64,000 nt of DNA, from NCBI RefSeq assembly GCF_004359985.1, contig NZ_SMRO01000001.1, positions 186,001 through 250,000 on the forward strand. Reading direction: 5' to 3'. The notes under the pieces are model-generated. The model saw only the letters and a list, made by a program, of their open reading frames with translations, made no database searches and was not told where the DNA came from. Of this stretch, positions 42,499 through 51,487 are shown piece by piece; the stretch's first letter is position 1, and the number at the start of each line of letters is the position of its first letter. Origin of the DNA: Paraburkholderia flava (GTDB taxonomy: Bacteria > Pseudomonadota > Gammaproteobacteria > Burkholderiales > Burkholderiaceae). Made by a program: the position numbers and the translations under genes.

Positions 42499-45400
42499 TG
42501 CGCGCTCCCTGGTTTTGCAGCGGTATTGACCGGCGCCGGCGCGAGGCCCGGTGCACTGACCGGCGTCGCATTGGCCGCGTTCGCCGCGGCGCTCACATCA
42601 GCAACCGACGACGGCAGACGCAGACCGCGCAGGCTCTGCTGCTGCGGTGCATCGCCGCTGCCACTGGCGCTGGTGCTGCCCGATGCCTGCGACGTGCTGA
42701 TGATGCGCATGCTGACCTCGACGGTGACGGCACCCTGCGTCCACACGAGATCGAACGTGCCGTCCGGCCTACGTTTACGTTGCGCCGAGTTGATCAGCTT
42801 CTCGAGACCGTAGCGGCCCGGCTCGTTGACGAGCTGGATCGTGCGGCCGTCGAAGGTCGTCGCCGACAGCGTCGCGCCCGGCGAACCCGACGGATTCGGC
42901 CACACGAAGTTGGTCCACTGCGGCGGCGTGTTGCGATAACGCAGCTGCTGGCCGTCGATGGCGATCGTGTATTCGGTCGTGCCCGTGCTCGGTTGCGGCA
43001 GGATCTGGAACACGGTCTGCGGTTCGCTCGATCCACCCGCGCCGCCGCCTGCTGCTGCACCGCCCGCGAGCGGTGCGACCCAGCGCGCGAAGCCGTTCGT
43101 GAAGTCAGGCGTCAGTGCAAGACCCATGTCGCCCCACGTGCGCGCGGTCAGCGTATCGCCGCGACGTACCGCGAGCGGTCCGAGCGTCGTGCCGACGAAC
43201 TTCGCGATCGAGCCGTCCGGACCGAACACCTGCGCGATTTCGCTTGCGCCGGCTTCGATCTTCGCGTCGCCCGAGAACGGGTACTTGTTCGCGAGCGAGC
43301 TCTGGAACGTCTGATAGACCTGCGCGTTCCACACCTTGTTGACTTCGACGCTGGCCGGCTGGATCACGACCGCATACGCCTGCATCAGCGGCCGCACGAG
43401 CAGCGGACGCAGTGCCTTGCGTTGCGAATCGGTGAGACCCGTCAGCATCTGTTCGTCGACGAACTTCAGCGAGTCGGACAGTTCGGAGCCACTGCCGTCG
43501 AGTGTCTGCTGCATCAGCTGACGCGCGCCGGGTCCAGGGTCGCCCTGATTCTTCAACACGTTGAAGCGCGTGCGCACCTTCGACAGCGTGTCCATGTAAC
43601 CGCGCAGCATCGACGCGTTGTCATGCACCGCGACGATCCGCCCGAGGCCCGCGAACTCCTGGCCGATCGGACCGACCGGCAGTTCGACCGGATTGCCGTT
43701 GATGTCGATGTTCGAGGTTAGCTGACCAGTAGGCGCGCGCGAGAACCACTGCTTGAACCAGTTCGTCACACCTGGCTGCAGACGCTTGAGCGTCGCGTTC
43801 GCGAGCGACGGGTTGTCCCACGAGGTCTGGTCGTAAGCGGTTTCGAGCACCTTGCGGATCGGCGAATCCTGTGGATCGCCGAGACGGTTCATCGCATCGA
43901 CCGCCTGATTGAAGCTGCCGAAGCTCTGCACCGCGATGCCCTGCATGAACTTCTGCCAGTGCTGCGCGTACTCGGTCTTGTACATTGCGACGAGCGTCTT
44001 CTGGATCTGCTCGGGGCTGCCTTCGAGCGTCAGATCGTCGGTCGCCGAAGTGTTGAGCACCCAGTCCTTCGCCTGCAGTTCTTTCGTCGCGGCGTCGCGG
44101 ATCGCCGGCTGCACGTAGCTGAACCACGCGTCGCGCGTGAACGTGCCGGGGATCGCATAGCTGCCCGCGATCAGCGACGTATTGCCTTCGCCGACGATGC
44201 GCGCAATCGTCATCGGCGCAAAGCGGGTCGATGCACGTGCCTTGATTTCTTCGTACACGCGTTGCCGCGCCGGCATGCCGCGCACGACGTGACGCAGGTT
44301 TTCGCGAGTTTGATCGACGAGCGCGAGATTCGACTCGATCATCGGCCAGTCGTCGTCGGACACGCGCGACAGATAGAACGTAATCATCCGTTCCGCGCTC
44401 TTGATCATCTCGTCGCGCGGCATGTTGCCGCGATTCGTTTCGAGCCAGCCGCGCCAGAAGCGCGCGATCTGGTCGGTCAGGTGAGCAGTTTCGACGTGAC
44501 GCTTGTCCGACAGCATCAGGTAGGTTTTCAGCGCGTTGTACGCGTCCTCGACGTTGGTCGGCGACGCATCGCTATAGAGCCCGCCCTGACTGTTCGCGGA
44601 CATCGCCGTATGCGCGGACACCTGCACCGCGCCGGAATCGGGCGTGTGCGTCATCGGCGCGAGCTGGTCGGGGTGCGCGTTGACGTCCTTCAGGAACGAC
44701 GACAGGTTCTGCGACACCGGCGTCAACAGGATCTGTTTTACGCCGCTGTAGTACTGCGTCAACAGATGCTGTTCGAGGCGATCGCCCTGGTACAGTCCGA
44801 GCGACACCGACAGCGGCTTGTCGCGGCGGAACTGTTCGAGCTGTTCGATGCGGTCCTCGAGAATGTCCATCGCCTGCAGACGCGACTGCAGATCGTTGCG
44901 GTTCTGTTGCAGGCGCACGACGTTGTCGAGGTCGGCCTGCACGTTCGCGGTGAGTTGCTGGTTGCCGATCGTCGACCATGTCCAGCCGCCGAGTGCGAGC
45001 GCGAGTGCCGCGACGAAGCCGAAGAAGGTCGCGTAGCGCATACGCGTCTTCGCGGGGCTCGCGAACTGCCTGACCGTTTGCCGGTCGGCGAAGATCACCT
45101 TCGAGAACAGGTCGCGCAGGAAGAAGCCGTTCTTCGAGAACGTGCTGTTGCCTTTCGGCAGGCTATCGGTCGACAGGCCGAAGCGCGTCGCGATGCGCTG
45201 CGCAGCGGCACTGTTGGTTTCGCCTTCCTGCAACGCGCTCGTGAAATAGAAGCCGCGGAAAATCGGCTTGTACTGGAACGGGTTGGTCTCGAACAGCGTC
45301 GCGAGGAACGACCGCAACGCGGGCTTGATCGTCGAGAATTCGAGCGGGAAGCTCAGTTGTCCCGGCGACAGCTTGTTGCCGCGATTGATCGACATCTGCG

Positions 45401-46355
45401 CGATGCTGATTTCCTTCAACCCTTCGTACAGCTCTTCGAAGCGTTCGTCGAACAAGCCGACGACGTCGCGCCGCTCGTCGGGTTCGTAGGGCAGGGTAGC
45501 GCCCCACACGCGGTCGTATTCCTGACGATCGCTGCCGCTGAAGAATTCGGTGAAGCCGGTGATCAGGTCGGCCTTCGTGAACATCACGTAGACCGGCGCG
45601 AACACTTCGAGTTTTTCTGTCAGTTCCTGCACGCGCTGGCGCAGGTTCTTCGCGAGATTGATCGCGAACTCGGGGCGATTGCCCGTCAGCTCCGCGATGC
45701 TCGCGGTGACGATGATGCCGTTGATCGGCGCTTTAGGACGATGCCGCTTGAGCAGCCCGAGAAAGCCGAGCCATTCGCTGCGATCTTCCTCGTGCACCGA
45801 ATAGCGGCCGGCGGTATCGAGCAGGATGCCTTCGGTCGTGAAGAACCAGTCGCAGTTACGCGTACCGCCGATGCCGTGGATGACCGCGCTGTTCTTGTCC
45901 GCGAAAGGAAATTGCAGGCCCGAGTTCAGCACCGCGCTGCTCTTGCCGGCGGCCGGGTTGCCGATCACGATGTACCACGGCATTTCGTACAGCGCGGAAC
46001 CGCCGGACATCTGGCCGATCTTCGACGTCTTGATCGTTTTGACCGCATCGACGAGGCGCGTGCGCAACGCATCGAGTTCGACCTGCTTGCCTTGTTCCGC
46101 GACGGGCGCGACCTTCGCGGCCTCCGCCTGCTGCTCGAGCATGTCGCCGAGCTTACGATTTGCGCGCCGGGTACGCAGCCGCTTGACGACCCACACCAGC
46201 AGCCACAGCACGATGATCGCCGCGAGGATCGCGGCGGGCCACATCGGCGGAATGTCCAGGGCGTCGGCAGCGATGAACAGCACGGCCGCGAGTGCGAGCA
46301 GCCCGATGATCGAAAGCGTGCGGGGGTGGGTCAACACGTTGAGAAAGCGTCGCAT
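42495..46355 (-). CDS. tssM: T6SS inner-membrane protein TssM (IcmF)
   Basis: 1286 residues. TssM spans the inner membrane and reaches TssJ. Two N-terminal transmembrane helices (about 12-31 and 38-57), a cytoplasmic NTPase-like domain with an intact Walker A (GNPAAGKSS, 132-140) and SDRQEYDRVWGA-type segment, a third helix near 450 (FFGFVAALALALGGW), and a large periplasmic C-terminal half ending in the TssJ-binding beta region. It precedes tagF and tagN on the same strand. Its upstream 458-base gap contains only an unclear promoter region. Confidence 0.97.
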   Translation of the reverse strand: MRRFLNVLTHPRTLSIIGLLALAAVLFIAADALDIPPMWPAAILAAIIVLWLLVWVVKRLRTRRANRKLGDMLEQQAEAAKVAPVAEQGKQVELDALRTRLVDAVKTIKTSKIGQMSGGSALYEMPWYIVIGNPAAGKSSAVLNSGLQFPFADKNSAVIHGIGGTRNCDWFFTTEGILLDTAGRYSVHEEDRSEWLGFLGLLKRHRPKAPINGIIVTASIAELTGNRPEFAINLAKNLRQRVQELTEKLEVFAPVYVMFTKADLITGFTEFFSGSDRQEYDRVWGATLPYEPDERRDVVGLFDERFEELYEGLKEISIAQMSINRGNKLSPGQLSFPLEFSTIKPALRSFLATLFETNPFQYKPIFRGFYFTSALQEGETNSAAAQRIATRFGLSTDSLPKGNSTFSKNGFFLRDLFSKVIFADRQTVRQFASPAKTRMRYATFFGFVAALALALGGWTWSTIGNQQLTANVQADLDNVVRLQQNRNDLQSRLQAMDILEDRIEQLEQFRRDKPLSVSLGLYQGDRLEQHLLTQYYSGVKQILLTPVSQNLSSFLKDVNAHPDQLAPMTHTPDSGAVQVSAHTAMSANSQGGLYSDASPTNVEDAYNALKTYLMLSDKRHVETAHLTDQIARFWRGWLETNRGNMPRDEMIKSAERMITFYLSRVSDDDWPMIESNLALVDQTRENLRHVVRGMPARQRVYEEIKARASTRFAPMTIARIVGEGNTSLIAGSYAIPGTFTRDAWFSYVQPAIRDAATKELQAKDWVLNTSATDDLTLEGSPEQIQKTLVAMYKTEYAQHWQKFMQGIAVQSFGSFNQAVDAMNRLGDPQDSPIRKVLETAYDQTSWDNPSLANATLKRLQPGVTNWFKQWFSRAPTGQLTSNIDINGNPVELPVGPIGQEFAGLGRIVAVHDNASMLRGYMDTLSKVRTRFNVLKNQGDPGPGARQLMQQTLDGSGSELSDSLKFVDEQMLTGLTDSQRKALRPLLVRPLMQAYAVVIQPASVEVNKVWNAQVYQTFQSSLANKYPFSGDAKIEAGASEIAQVFGPDGSIAKFVGTTLGPLAVRRGDTLTARTWGDMGLALTPDFTNGFARWVAPLAGGAAAGGGAGGSSEPQTVFQILPQPSTGTTEYTIAIDGQQLRYRNTPPQWTNFVWPNPSGSPGATLSATTFDGRTIQLVNEPGRYGLEKLINSAQRKRRPDGTFDLVWTQGAVTVEVSMRIISTSQASGSTSASGSGDAPQQQSLRGLRLPSSVADVSAAANAANATPVSAPGLAPAPVNTAAKPGSAQ

Positions 46356-46813
46356 ATGCCGTTCAGGTCCTGGTGCTGGAAGTGCTGTTGCTGTTCTTGA
46401 TGGCGCCGGGTGCCGCGTGCATCCGCGGTCGCGTTGTCGTTCGGACGGCGCTCGTTGCCGTCACGATGCTCGCGTGGACACGCGCGCGAGCGTAGCGGGT
46501 TTGCGTGGCGAATACGTGTCCGCGCAGGACGTCATCACGCATCGTCACGCGCGAAATACGCAGCGCGCGTAGCGTATAGACGAAAGTGCGGGAGAAATAT
46601 GCAATGCCCCAAAGCATGCCCGGCGCACACGGCCGCCTGGAAGAATGATGCGCAGGCAGAAGCCTGCTGGTTGCGTGGACGTCGGAATGGGCGGCCATCG
46701 TCACATGGATCTGCGAAGGGTGGGTGTCGCGAGCGGGCTTTGCACGTCGCTGGGGAAAATGAATGAACGCCCCATGTTCACCTCATTATTGTCCGCTTCG
46801 GATGATTAGCCAT
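46356..46813. other. 458-base gene-free gap between tssM and the M15 peptidase gene
   Basis: Both flanking genes are on the minus strand. A minus-strand frame of 113 codons (46363-46704) has no recognisable domain, no ribosome site and a Thr/Arg/His-rich composition typical of antisense GC-rich noise, so I do not call it. The gap must hold the tssM promoter; I see no clear consensus pair. Confidence 0.5.
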
Positions 46814-47659
46814 TTAACCTTTACGTCCCATTACGAAGCCGGGTTTGTGATATTCGACGTGTCCGAGGTCCATCAATTTCCAGCGGCCGCCCCAAACGAG
46901 GCCGACCTGCTCGGCACACTGCCCGTATAACTGATAGCCTCGCATGGCCCAGGGATCTTTTTCGGTAATGACAAGCTTGCCGTCGCGCAAAAACGCGTTG
47001 TCCGCTGCAAGCCCATATTGATGGTAGCTCTGAAACGCGGCGGCATTGGTGACTCCCCCCATTTGCGCCAGCCGGTTTTGCCGCTCCGGACTGCGATAAC
47101 CTTCCAGCAAAGCCATCTCATAACCGTATTGCTCGCGCATCATTTTGTAGACGAGCAATAAACGCGTCCTGAAGTCGGCGTCGAGCAGGTTCCAGTCGCG
47201 ACTCGCATCCTTCAGCGCAGGCCGGACCTGTTCGACCTCCTGGGTCGCAAAAACCTCAGGCGGCAACGGCGGCGGCGGGACGAGCTGCTCGCCGTTCAAC
47301 AGTGCGGCGATTTTTTCGTCGGGCACCCTGATGGTGTCGTCATATTGAAATAACAACTGTTTACCGCGTAATGCAATTGCGACTAATGGCGGCGTCGCAA
47401 GAATACCTGTGGTCGTAAAAATCAGCAAGCGCCGACGCACCAGTAAATTTTGCATATCGCCAAGTGTCGATTGCGAAATTCTTGCCGACTTTGCTAATTG
47501 ACTACGCGCCTGTGCAGCGCCTTTTGCCGCGCGTCGGGTGAGCAGATTATGCAGGTTGAGTACGCCACCGAAAACCGATGCCCGCACCGCCGGTAATAGC
47601 AGAATGGCTGCCACTGCGACAGCAATGGCAAAATAAGCGACGAGTGCTACGGCAATCAA
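46814..47659 (-). CDS. tagX: Membrane-anchored M15-type peptidoglycan peptidase (TagX-like)
   Basis: 281 residues with an N-terminal signal-anchor (VALVAYFAIAVAVAAILLL) and a second hydrophobic stretch near 80-100. The C-terminal half is an M15/VanY-like zinc peptidase: LLEGYRSPERQNRLAQMGG, SYHQYGLAADNAF (zinc His and Asp) and DLGHVEYHKPGF (catalytic and ligand His). A Pro-rich linker precedes it. TagX-type enzymes cut peptidoglycan to let the T6SS tail through. Placed near tssM and divergent from a membrane protein gene, it fits a T6SS accessory role. Confidence 0.85.
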   Translation of the reverse strand: MIAVALVAYFAIAVAVAAILLLPAVRASVFGGVLNLHNLLTRRAAKGAAQARSQLAKSARISQSTLGDMQNLLVRRRLLIFTTTGILATPPLVAIALRGKQLLFQYDDTIRVPDEKIAALLNGEQLVPPPPLPPEVFATQEVEQVRPALKDASRDWNLLDADFRTRLLLVYKMMREQYGYEMALLEGYRSPERQNRLAQMGGVTNAAAFQSYHQYGLAADNAFLRDGKLVITEKDPWAMRGYQLYGQCAEQVGLVWGGRWKLMDLGHVEYHKPGFVMGRKG

Positions 47660-47798
47660 AGGGCCCCCGGGGAAATTCGAAACAATTGTATTTTGTAAAG
47701 CTTGCTCTTAGAATCAGGCCACCCCGAAGTTGGGGGTTGCGCTATTATCGCGGCGAAATAAGCCTGAATTCAATGAGCAGGTTTCAAAGAGACAGTGA

Positions 47799-48782
47799 AT
47801 GAGTGCGCCGGACAACTCAAATTCCAAAGCCCCGCCTAGCCTGCTTTCCGATACGGAGAAAGGCGCGCAAGCCAATGGCTCGCGCATCCTCGCCAATCTG
47901 GAGGGCCGCGTTGCGCCGCCGACGGACAAACCGCGCCGTTCGCGCGCACCGATCGCAATTGTCGCGTTACTGGTGATTGCCGCGGGCGGCTGGGGTGCAT
48001 GGCAGCTTCAGCATCGTGCGGGTCACAGCGAGGTCGTCGCGAGTAGTGCGTCGACTGCAACGCCTGCGCCGACCGCTGCGAGCAAGGCTGTCGCGACACC
48101 TGCCAGCGGCACCGCGCAGGTCGCGGCGAAAGCGCCCGATAGCGCTGCTTCCGCATCGCAGGCCGCAACGATCATCGCCGACGACAGCACTGACAAGGAC
48201 ACCAAAGCTTCCACCGATGCCGCTGCATCCGGTGCGGGCGACGACAGTCGTTTGTCGCGTGCGCTCGCGAGCGGCGCACAGGATGCGAGCGACACGGCGC
48301 CTGCTGCGTCCGCTGCGGCAACGACTGCGACTACGGCGGTGGTCAAGCACGATAAGTCGACGACGGTTGCGAGCAATGCGACGAAGCACGACGCGTCGCA
48401 TACAAAGCACGAAGCGGCGAACGCACATCATGCGGGCGCATCGACGACGGTCGCACAGGCGAAGAAGTCGACGCACGATGCGAAGGCAGGTGCGACGCGC
48501 GACGATTCGGATGCGGATCTGCTCGCGGCACTCGTTGCGCGCACCAAGCCCGCGGACGCGAAACCCGCGCCCACGAAAAACAACGGCGCGACGGGCAAGT
48601 CGGCTCCGCATGCATCGCGGGCCGGTACGCCTGCGCCGGCCACTGCGTCGCTCGCACAACGCGTGAAAGAGTGCAGCGAGCAGGGCTTCTTCGAGGAGCA
48701 GTTCTGCCGCTGGCGCGTGTGCGACGGACACTGGGGCAAGGACGCTGCGTGTCCGAGCGCGTCGCAAACACGCCAGCCCTGA
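47799..48782 (+). CDS. Single-pass membrane protein with Ala/Thr-rich low-complexity region and Cys-containing C-terminus
   Basis: 327 residues: a cytoplasmic N-terminus of about 55, one membrane helix (IAIVALLVIAAGGWGAW), a long Ala/Ser/Thr/Asp-rich region with His clusters (AANAHHAGAS) and a C-terminal module with LAQRVKECSEQGFFEEQFC and RVCDGHWGKDAACP, in which four Cys probably form disulfides in the periplasm. No enzyme family is seen. It is divergent from the TagX-like gene with a 139-base gap, so it may be a T6SS-linked partner. TagY-like in position, but I cannot confirm identity. Confidence 0.6.
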   Translation: MSAPDNSNSKAPPSLLSDTEKGAQANGSRILANLEGRVAPPTDKPRRSRAPIAIVALLVIAAGGWGAWQLQHRAGHSEVVASSASTATPAPTAASKAVATPASGTAQVAAKAPDSAASASQAATIIADDSTDKDTKASTDAAASGAGDDSRLSRALASGAQDASDTAPAASAAATTATTAVVKHDKSTTVASNATKHDASHTKHEAANAHHAGASTTVAQAKKSTHDAKAGATRDDSDADLLAALVARTKPADAKPAPTKNNGATGKSAPHASRAGTPAPATASLAQRVKECSEQGFFEEQFCRWRVCDGHWGKDAACPSASQTRQP

Positions 48783-48947
48783 TCGTTCTTTTACTCCTTT
48801 AGCGCTCGCTTGGGGCGCGTTACCTGTTTGCTTTTTCTTTGCGCCGTTCGCGCGCATTCCGCCTTCTTCTCTCCGCTACTTTTCCGCTCGCATCGAAGCG
48901 TAATTCGATCGCACTGCGATGCTCTCCGATGTATATCGCATGACGAT

Positions 48948-48975
48948 TTGCTTGCGCGACGATTACGTCTATGAT
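48948..48975 (+). promoter_or_regulatory. Candidate promoter of the nucleoside hydrolase gene
   Basis: TTGCTT (48948-48953) and TATGAT (48970-48975) with 16 bases between them lie 78 bases before the GTG start. The -10 box matches five of six positions, the -35 box only three. The rest of the 270-base gap (48783-49052) shows nothing else I recognise. Confidence 0.4.
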
Positions 48976-49052
48976 GGACGTTCCTGTCGCGCGCACGCGA
49001 TTCGCTTCGAGCGGTGTGCGCGCGAACAGTAACGACAACACAGGAGGCGTGA

Positions 49053-50186
49053 GTGAGGAAATTGATCGTGGCGTTGACGTGCGTGGCGGGACTGACCGCG
49101 ACGATAGCGGGATGCGGCGGCACGCTGCAAACGGCATCGGCCCCGAAGGTCATCATCGACAGCGACTACAACACGATGAGCGACGACGGCCAGCTCGGCG
49201 TGATGGCTGCTCAGCTGCAGGCGCAAGGGAAGATTCAGGTGCTCGGCATCTCTGTCGTGTCCGGCAACCAGTGGCTGAAGCAGGGCGTCGCGGATGCGCT
49301 GAAGTCAGTCGAGCGTCTGGGTGTCGGCGATCGCATCGGCGTGTACTCGGGCGCGAATTACGCGCTGTCGCACGACTTCGCGACGATCCAGAGCGAGCTC
49401 GCGCAATTCCCCGGCGGCGACGGTTACCTCGGTGCATGGAATTCGCCGGAGCCGAAGTCCGATGCCGATCTCGTCGCACCACCCGATGGCTTCGCGACGC
49501 AGACGAAACTGCAGAGCAAGAGCGCGGTCGACTTCATCGTCGACAGCGTGAAGCAATACCCAGGTGAAGTGACGATTCTCGCGATCGGGCCGTTGACCAA
49601 CATCGCACTCGCCACACGTCAGCATCCGGAAATCGTGCCGATGATCAAGCAGATCATCTACATGGGCGGCGCGATCGACGTGCCCGGCAACACGACGCCA
49701 ACGGCCGAATTCAACTGGTGGTTCGATCCGGAGGCGGCGCGCACGGTGCTGCGTCTGCCGATCAAACAGGTCGTCGTGCCGCTCGACGTGACCAATACCG
49801 TGAAGATGGACAAGGCCACGTACGATCGCGTCACGCACGATCCGGCGAAGCAGACCATCGTCACGCAGATCTTCAAGCAGCTGAACGGTTATGGATTCGA
49901 CGGCAAGAACGGTTTCGAAACGAATCCGAACTACACGACGGACATCTGGGACACGCTGACCATCGCGTACCTGATGGACCCGACGTTCGCGACGCAGACG
50001 GTCGACAGATGGGTCGACGTCGACACGAGCGTCGGTGCGAATGATGGTAAGGCCACCGGTTATGCGAGCAATCCGCCGGCGGGGCTGCAGAAAATGACGA
50101 TCGTGAAGCGTTTCGACAACGTGCGCTTCTTCGATTACTACGTCGATCTGCTGACGCGGCCCGTGCCGGTGAAGCTGCCGAACTGA
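49053..50186 (+). CDS. Inosine/uridine-preferring nucleoside hydrolase family lipoprotein
   Basis: 377 residues, GTG start five bases after AGGAGG. The signal peptide ends TATIAGC, a lipobox (Cys21), so the enzyme is probably periplasmic or surface-attached. Nucleoside hydrolases cut the N-glycosidic bond of ribonucleosides with a Ca2+ bound by a DxDxxxDD motif. Here the opening reads IDSDYNTMSDDGQ, two residues longer than canonical; downstream TILAIGPLTNIALA, and INMGGAIDVPGN-type segments (IYMGGAIDVPGN, EFNWWFDPEAARTVL) are typical. It probably scavenges external nucleosides or related ribosides. Isolated gene, convergent with a LysR gene. Confidence 0.85.
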   Translation: MRKLIVALTCVAGLTATIAGCGGTLQTASAPKVIIDSDYNTMSDDGQLGVMAAQLQAQGKIQVLGISVVSGNQWLKQGVADALKSVERLGVGDRIGVYSGANYALSHDFATIQSELAQFPGGDGYLGAWNSPEPKSDADLVAPPDGFATQTKLQSKSAVDFIVDSVKQYPGEVTILAIGPLTNIALATRQHPEIVPMIKQIIYMGGAIDVPGNTTPTAEFNWWFDPEAARTVLRLPIKQVVVPLDVTNTVKMDKATYDRVTHDPAKQTIVTQIFKQLNGYGFDGKNGFETNPNYTTDIWDTLTIAYLMDPTFATQTVDRWVDVDTSVGANDGKATGYASNPPAGLQKMTIVKRFDNVRFFDYYVDLLTRPVPVKLPN

Positions 50187-50251
50187 GCTTGAACCACGCG
50201 CGCGCCGAGCAAGCAGCGCGGCGCGCGTGAGCCACATTCAATTCAAAACAA

Positions 50252-51211
50252 TCAAGCCGCGTGCAACCCGCCGCGCATCAGTTGCCGCACGCGCGACATA
50301 TCCCGCTCGACGTGCCCAGCCTGATCGAACAACTCGACCAGCCAGTCGACGAACGCACGCACACGCGGCGACACGCGCCGGCTCTTCACATACGCAACCG
50401 ACACCGTCATCGGCGCGGGCGTCCATTGCGGCAGCACCTCAATCAACCGACCCGAATCGAGGTAAGGCTGCGCGGCGATCCGCGATGGCTGGATCAGTCC
50501 GAGCCCTTGCAGGCCGCCGGTCAGATACGCCTGCTCGTCGCTGACTTTCACGAAGCCATCTACCTTCACGCGGATCACGCTGTCGCCGACCTCGAAATCA
50601 AAGTCGGCTGCACGGCCGTTGTCCTGCGACAACCAGTTCACCGCGACATGCGTCGCGAGGTCATCGAGTTCGACCGGCACGCCACGACGTTCGAGATACG
50701 CCGGGCTCGCGCACGTCACGTGATCGAGCGAACCGAGCCGCCGCGCGATGAGCCCCGAGTCGGGCAGCTCGCCTAACTGGATGCTGCAATCGACCGCTTC
50801 AGCGACGAGGTCCACGTTGCGGGTGCCGATGCCGATCGCGAGATCGACCTGCGGGTAGCGCAGATGAAAATCGTCGAGTGCGGGCAGCACCAGCGCGTTC
50901 GCGACGGCGCCGGGCATCTCGATGCGCAGACGTCCGCTGATCGCGTCGGTCGTGCCGCGCAGACCGGCTTCGAGTTCGTCGATGTCGGCGAGAATCTGCG
51001 CGCAGCGCTCGTAATACGCGGCGCCTTCGGTCGTGAGGCTGAGACTGCGTGTGGTGCGCGTGAGCAGCGCGGTACCGAGCAACGCCTCGAGATTCTGGAC
51101 GACGGTGGTGGCCGTCGCGCGCGGAATGTCGAGCGATTGCGCGGCGCGGGTAAAACTATGAGTGTCGACGATGCGGACAAACGTGCGCATCGCCTGAATG
51201 CGGTCGATCAC
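50252..51211 (-). CDS. LysR-family transcriptional regulator
   Basis: 319 residues. The N-terminal winged helix (MRTFVRIVDTHSFTRAAQSL, IPRATATTVVQNLEALLG, LLTRTTRSLSLTTEG) and the LysR substrate-binding domain (GRLRIEMPGAVANALVLPAL, ASPAYLERRGVP, GLGLIQPSRIA) are clear. It resembles the large group of LysR repressors often paired with oxidoreductases. It is followed (in its direction) by the nucleoside hydrolase stop and preceded by a 276-base gap before the alcohol dehydrogenase gene; its target cannot be deduced. Confidence 0.92.
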   Translation of the reverse strand: MIDRIQAMRTFVRIVDTHSFTRAAQSLDIPRATATTVVQNLEALLGTALLTRTTRSLSLTTEGAAYYERCAQILADIDELEAGLRGTTDAISGRLRIEMPGAVANALVLPALDDFHLRYPQVDLAIGIGTRNVDLVAEAVDCSIQLGELPDSGLIARRLGSLDHVTCASPAYLERRGVPVELDDLATHVAVNWLSQDNGRAADFDFEVGDSVIRVKVDGFVKVSDEQAYLTGGLQGLGLIQPSRIAAQPYLDSGRLIEVLPQWTPAPMTVSVAYVKSRRVSPRVRAFVDWLVELFDQAGHVERDMSRVRQLMRGGLHAA

Positions 51212-51487
51212 GGGACATCTCCTGTGCGAACGAAACAGACAAAACCAGACAAATAATCAGGTAAGCGAAATACTGAGCGGCATGCACGCGATGTCGATGC
51301 ATCGGGCACGCGGCGCGAAACGGTCGCGCCATCCAGTGAAAAGAAACACGGCTTGCGGCCGACGGACCGTCCCATCAGGGAGGCGCGCCGGCGCAGCAGT
51401 CAACGTAAAGGCGTGGAGCGGGACGCAAGCCGCGCGAATGCACGGCCTGCAAAAAAAACGAGTGTTGCGGTGTCCGGCTACCTGGTC

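Noticed and set aside
43959..46400. 813-residue open frame on the plus strand
   Set aside because: Antisense to tssM, whose Walker A, membrane helices and length are unambiguous.
46363..46704. 113-codon minus-strand frame in the tssM/tagX gap
   Set aside because: No ribosome site, no recognisable domain, and compositional bias of non-coding GC-rich DNA.
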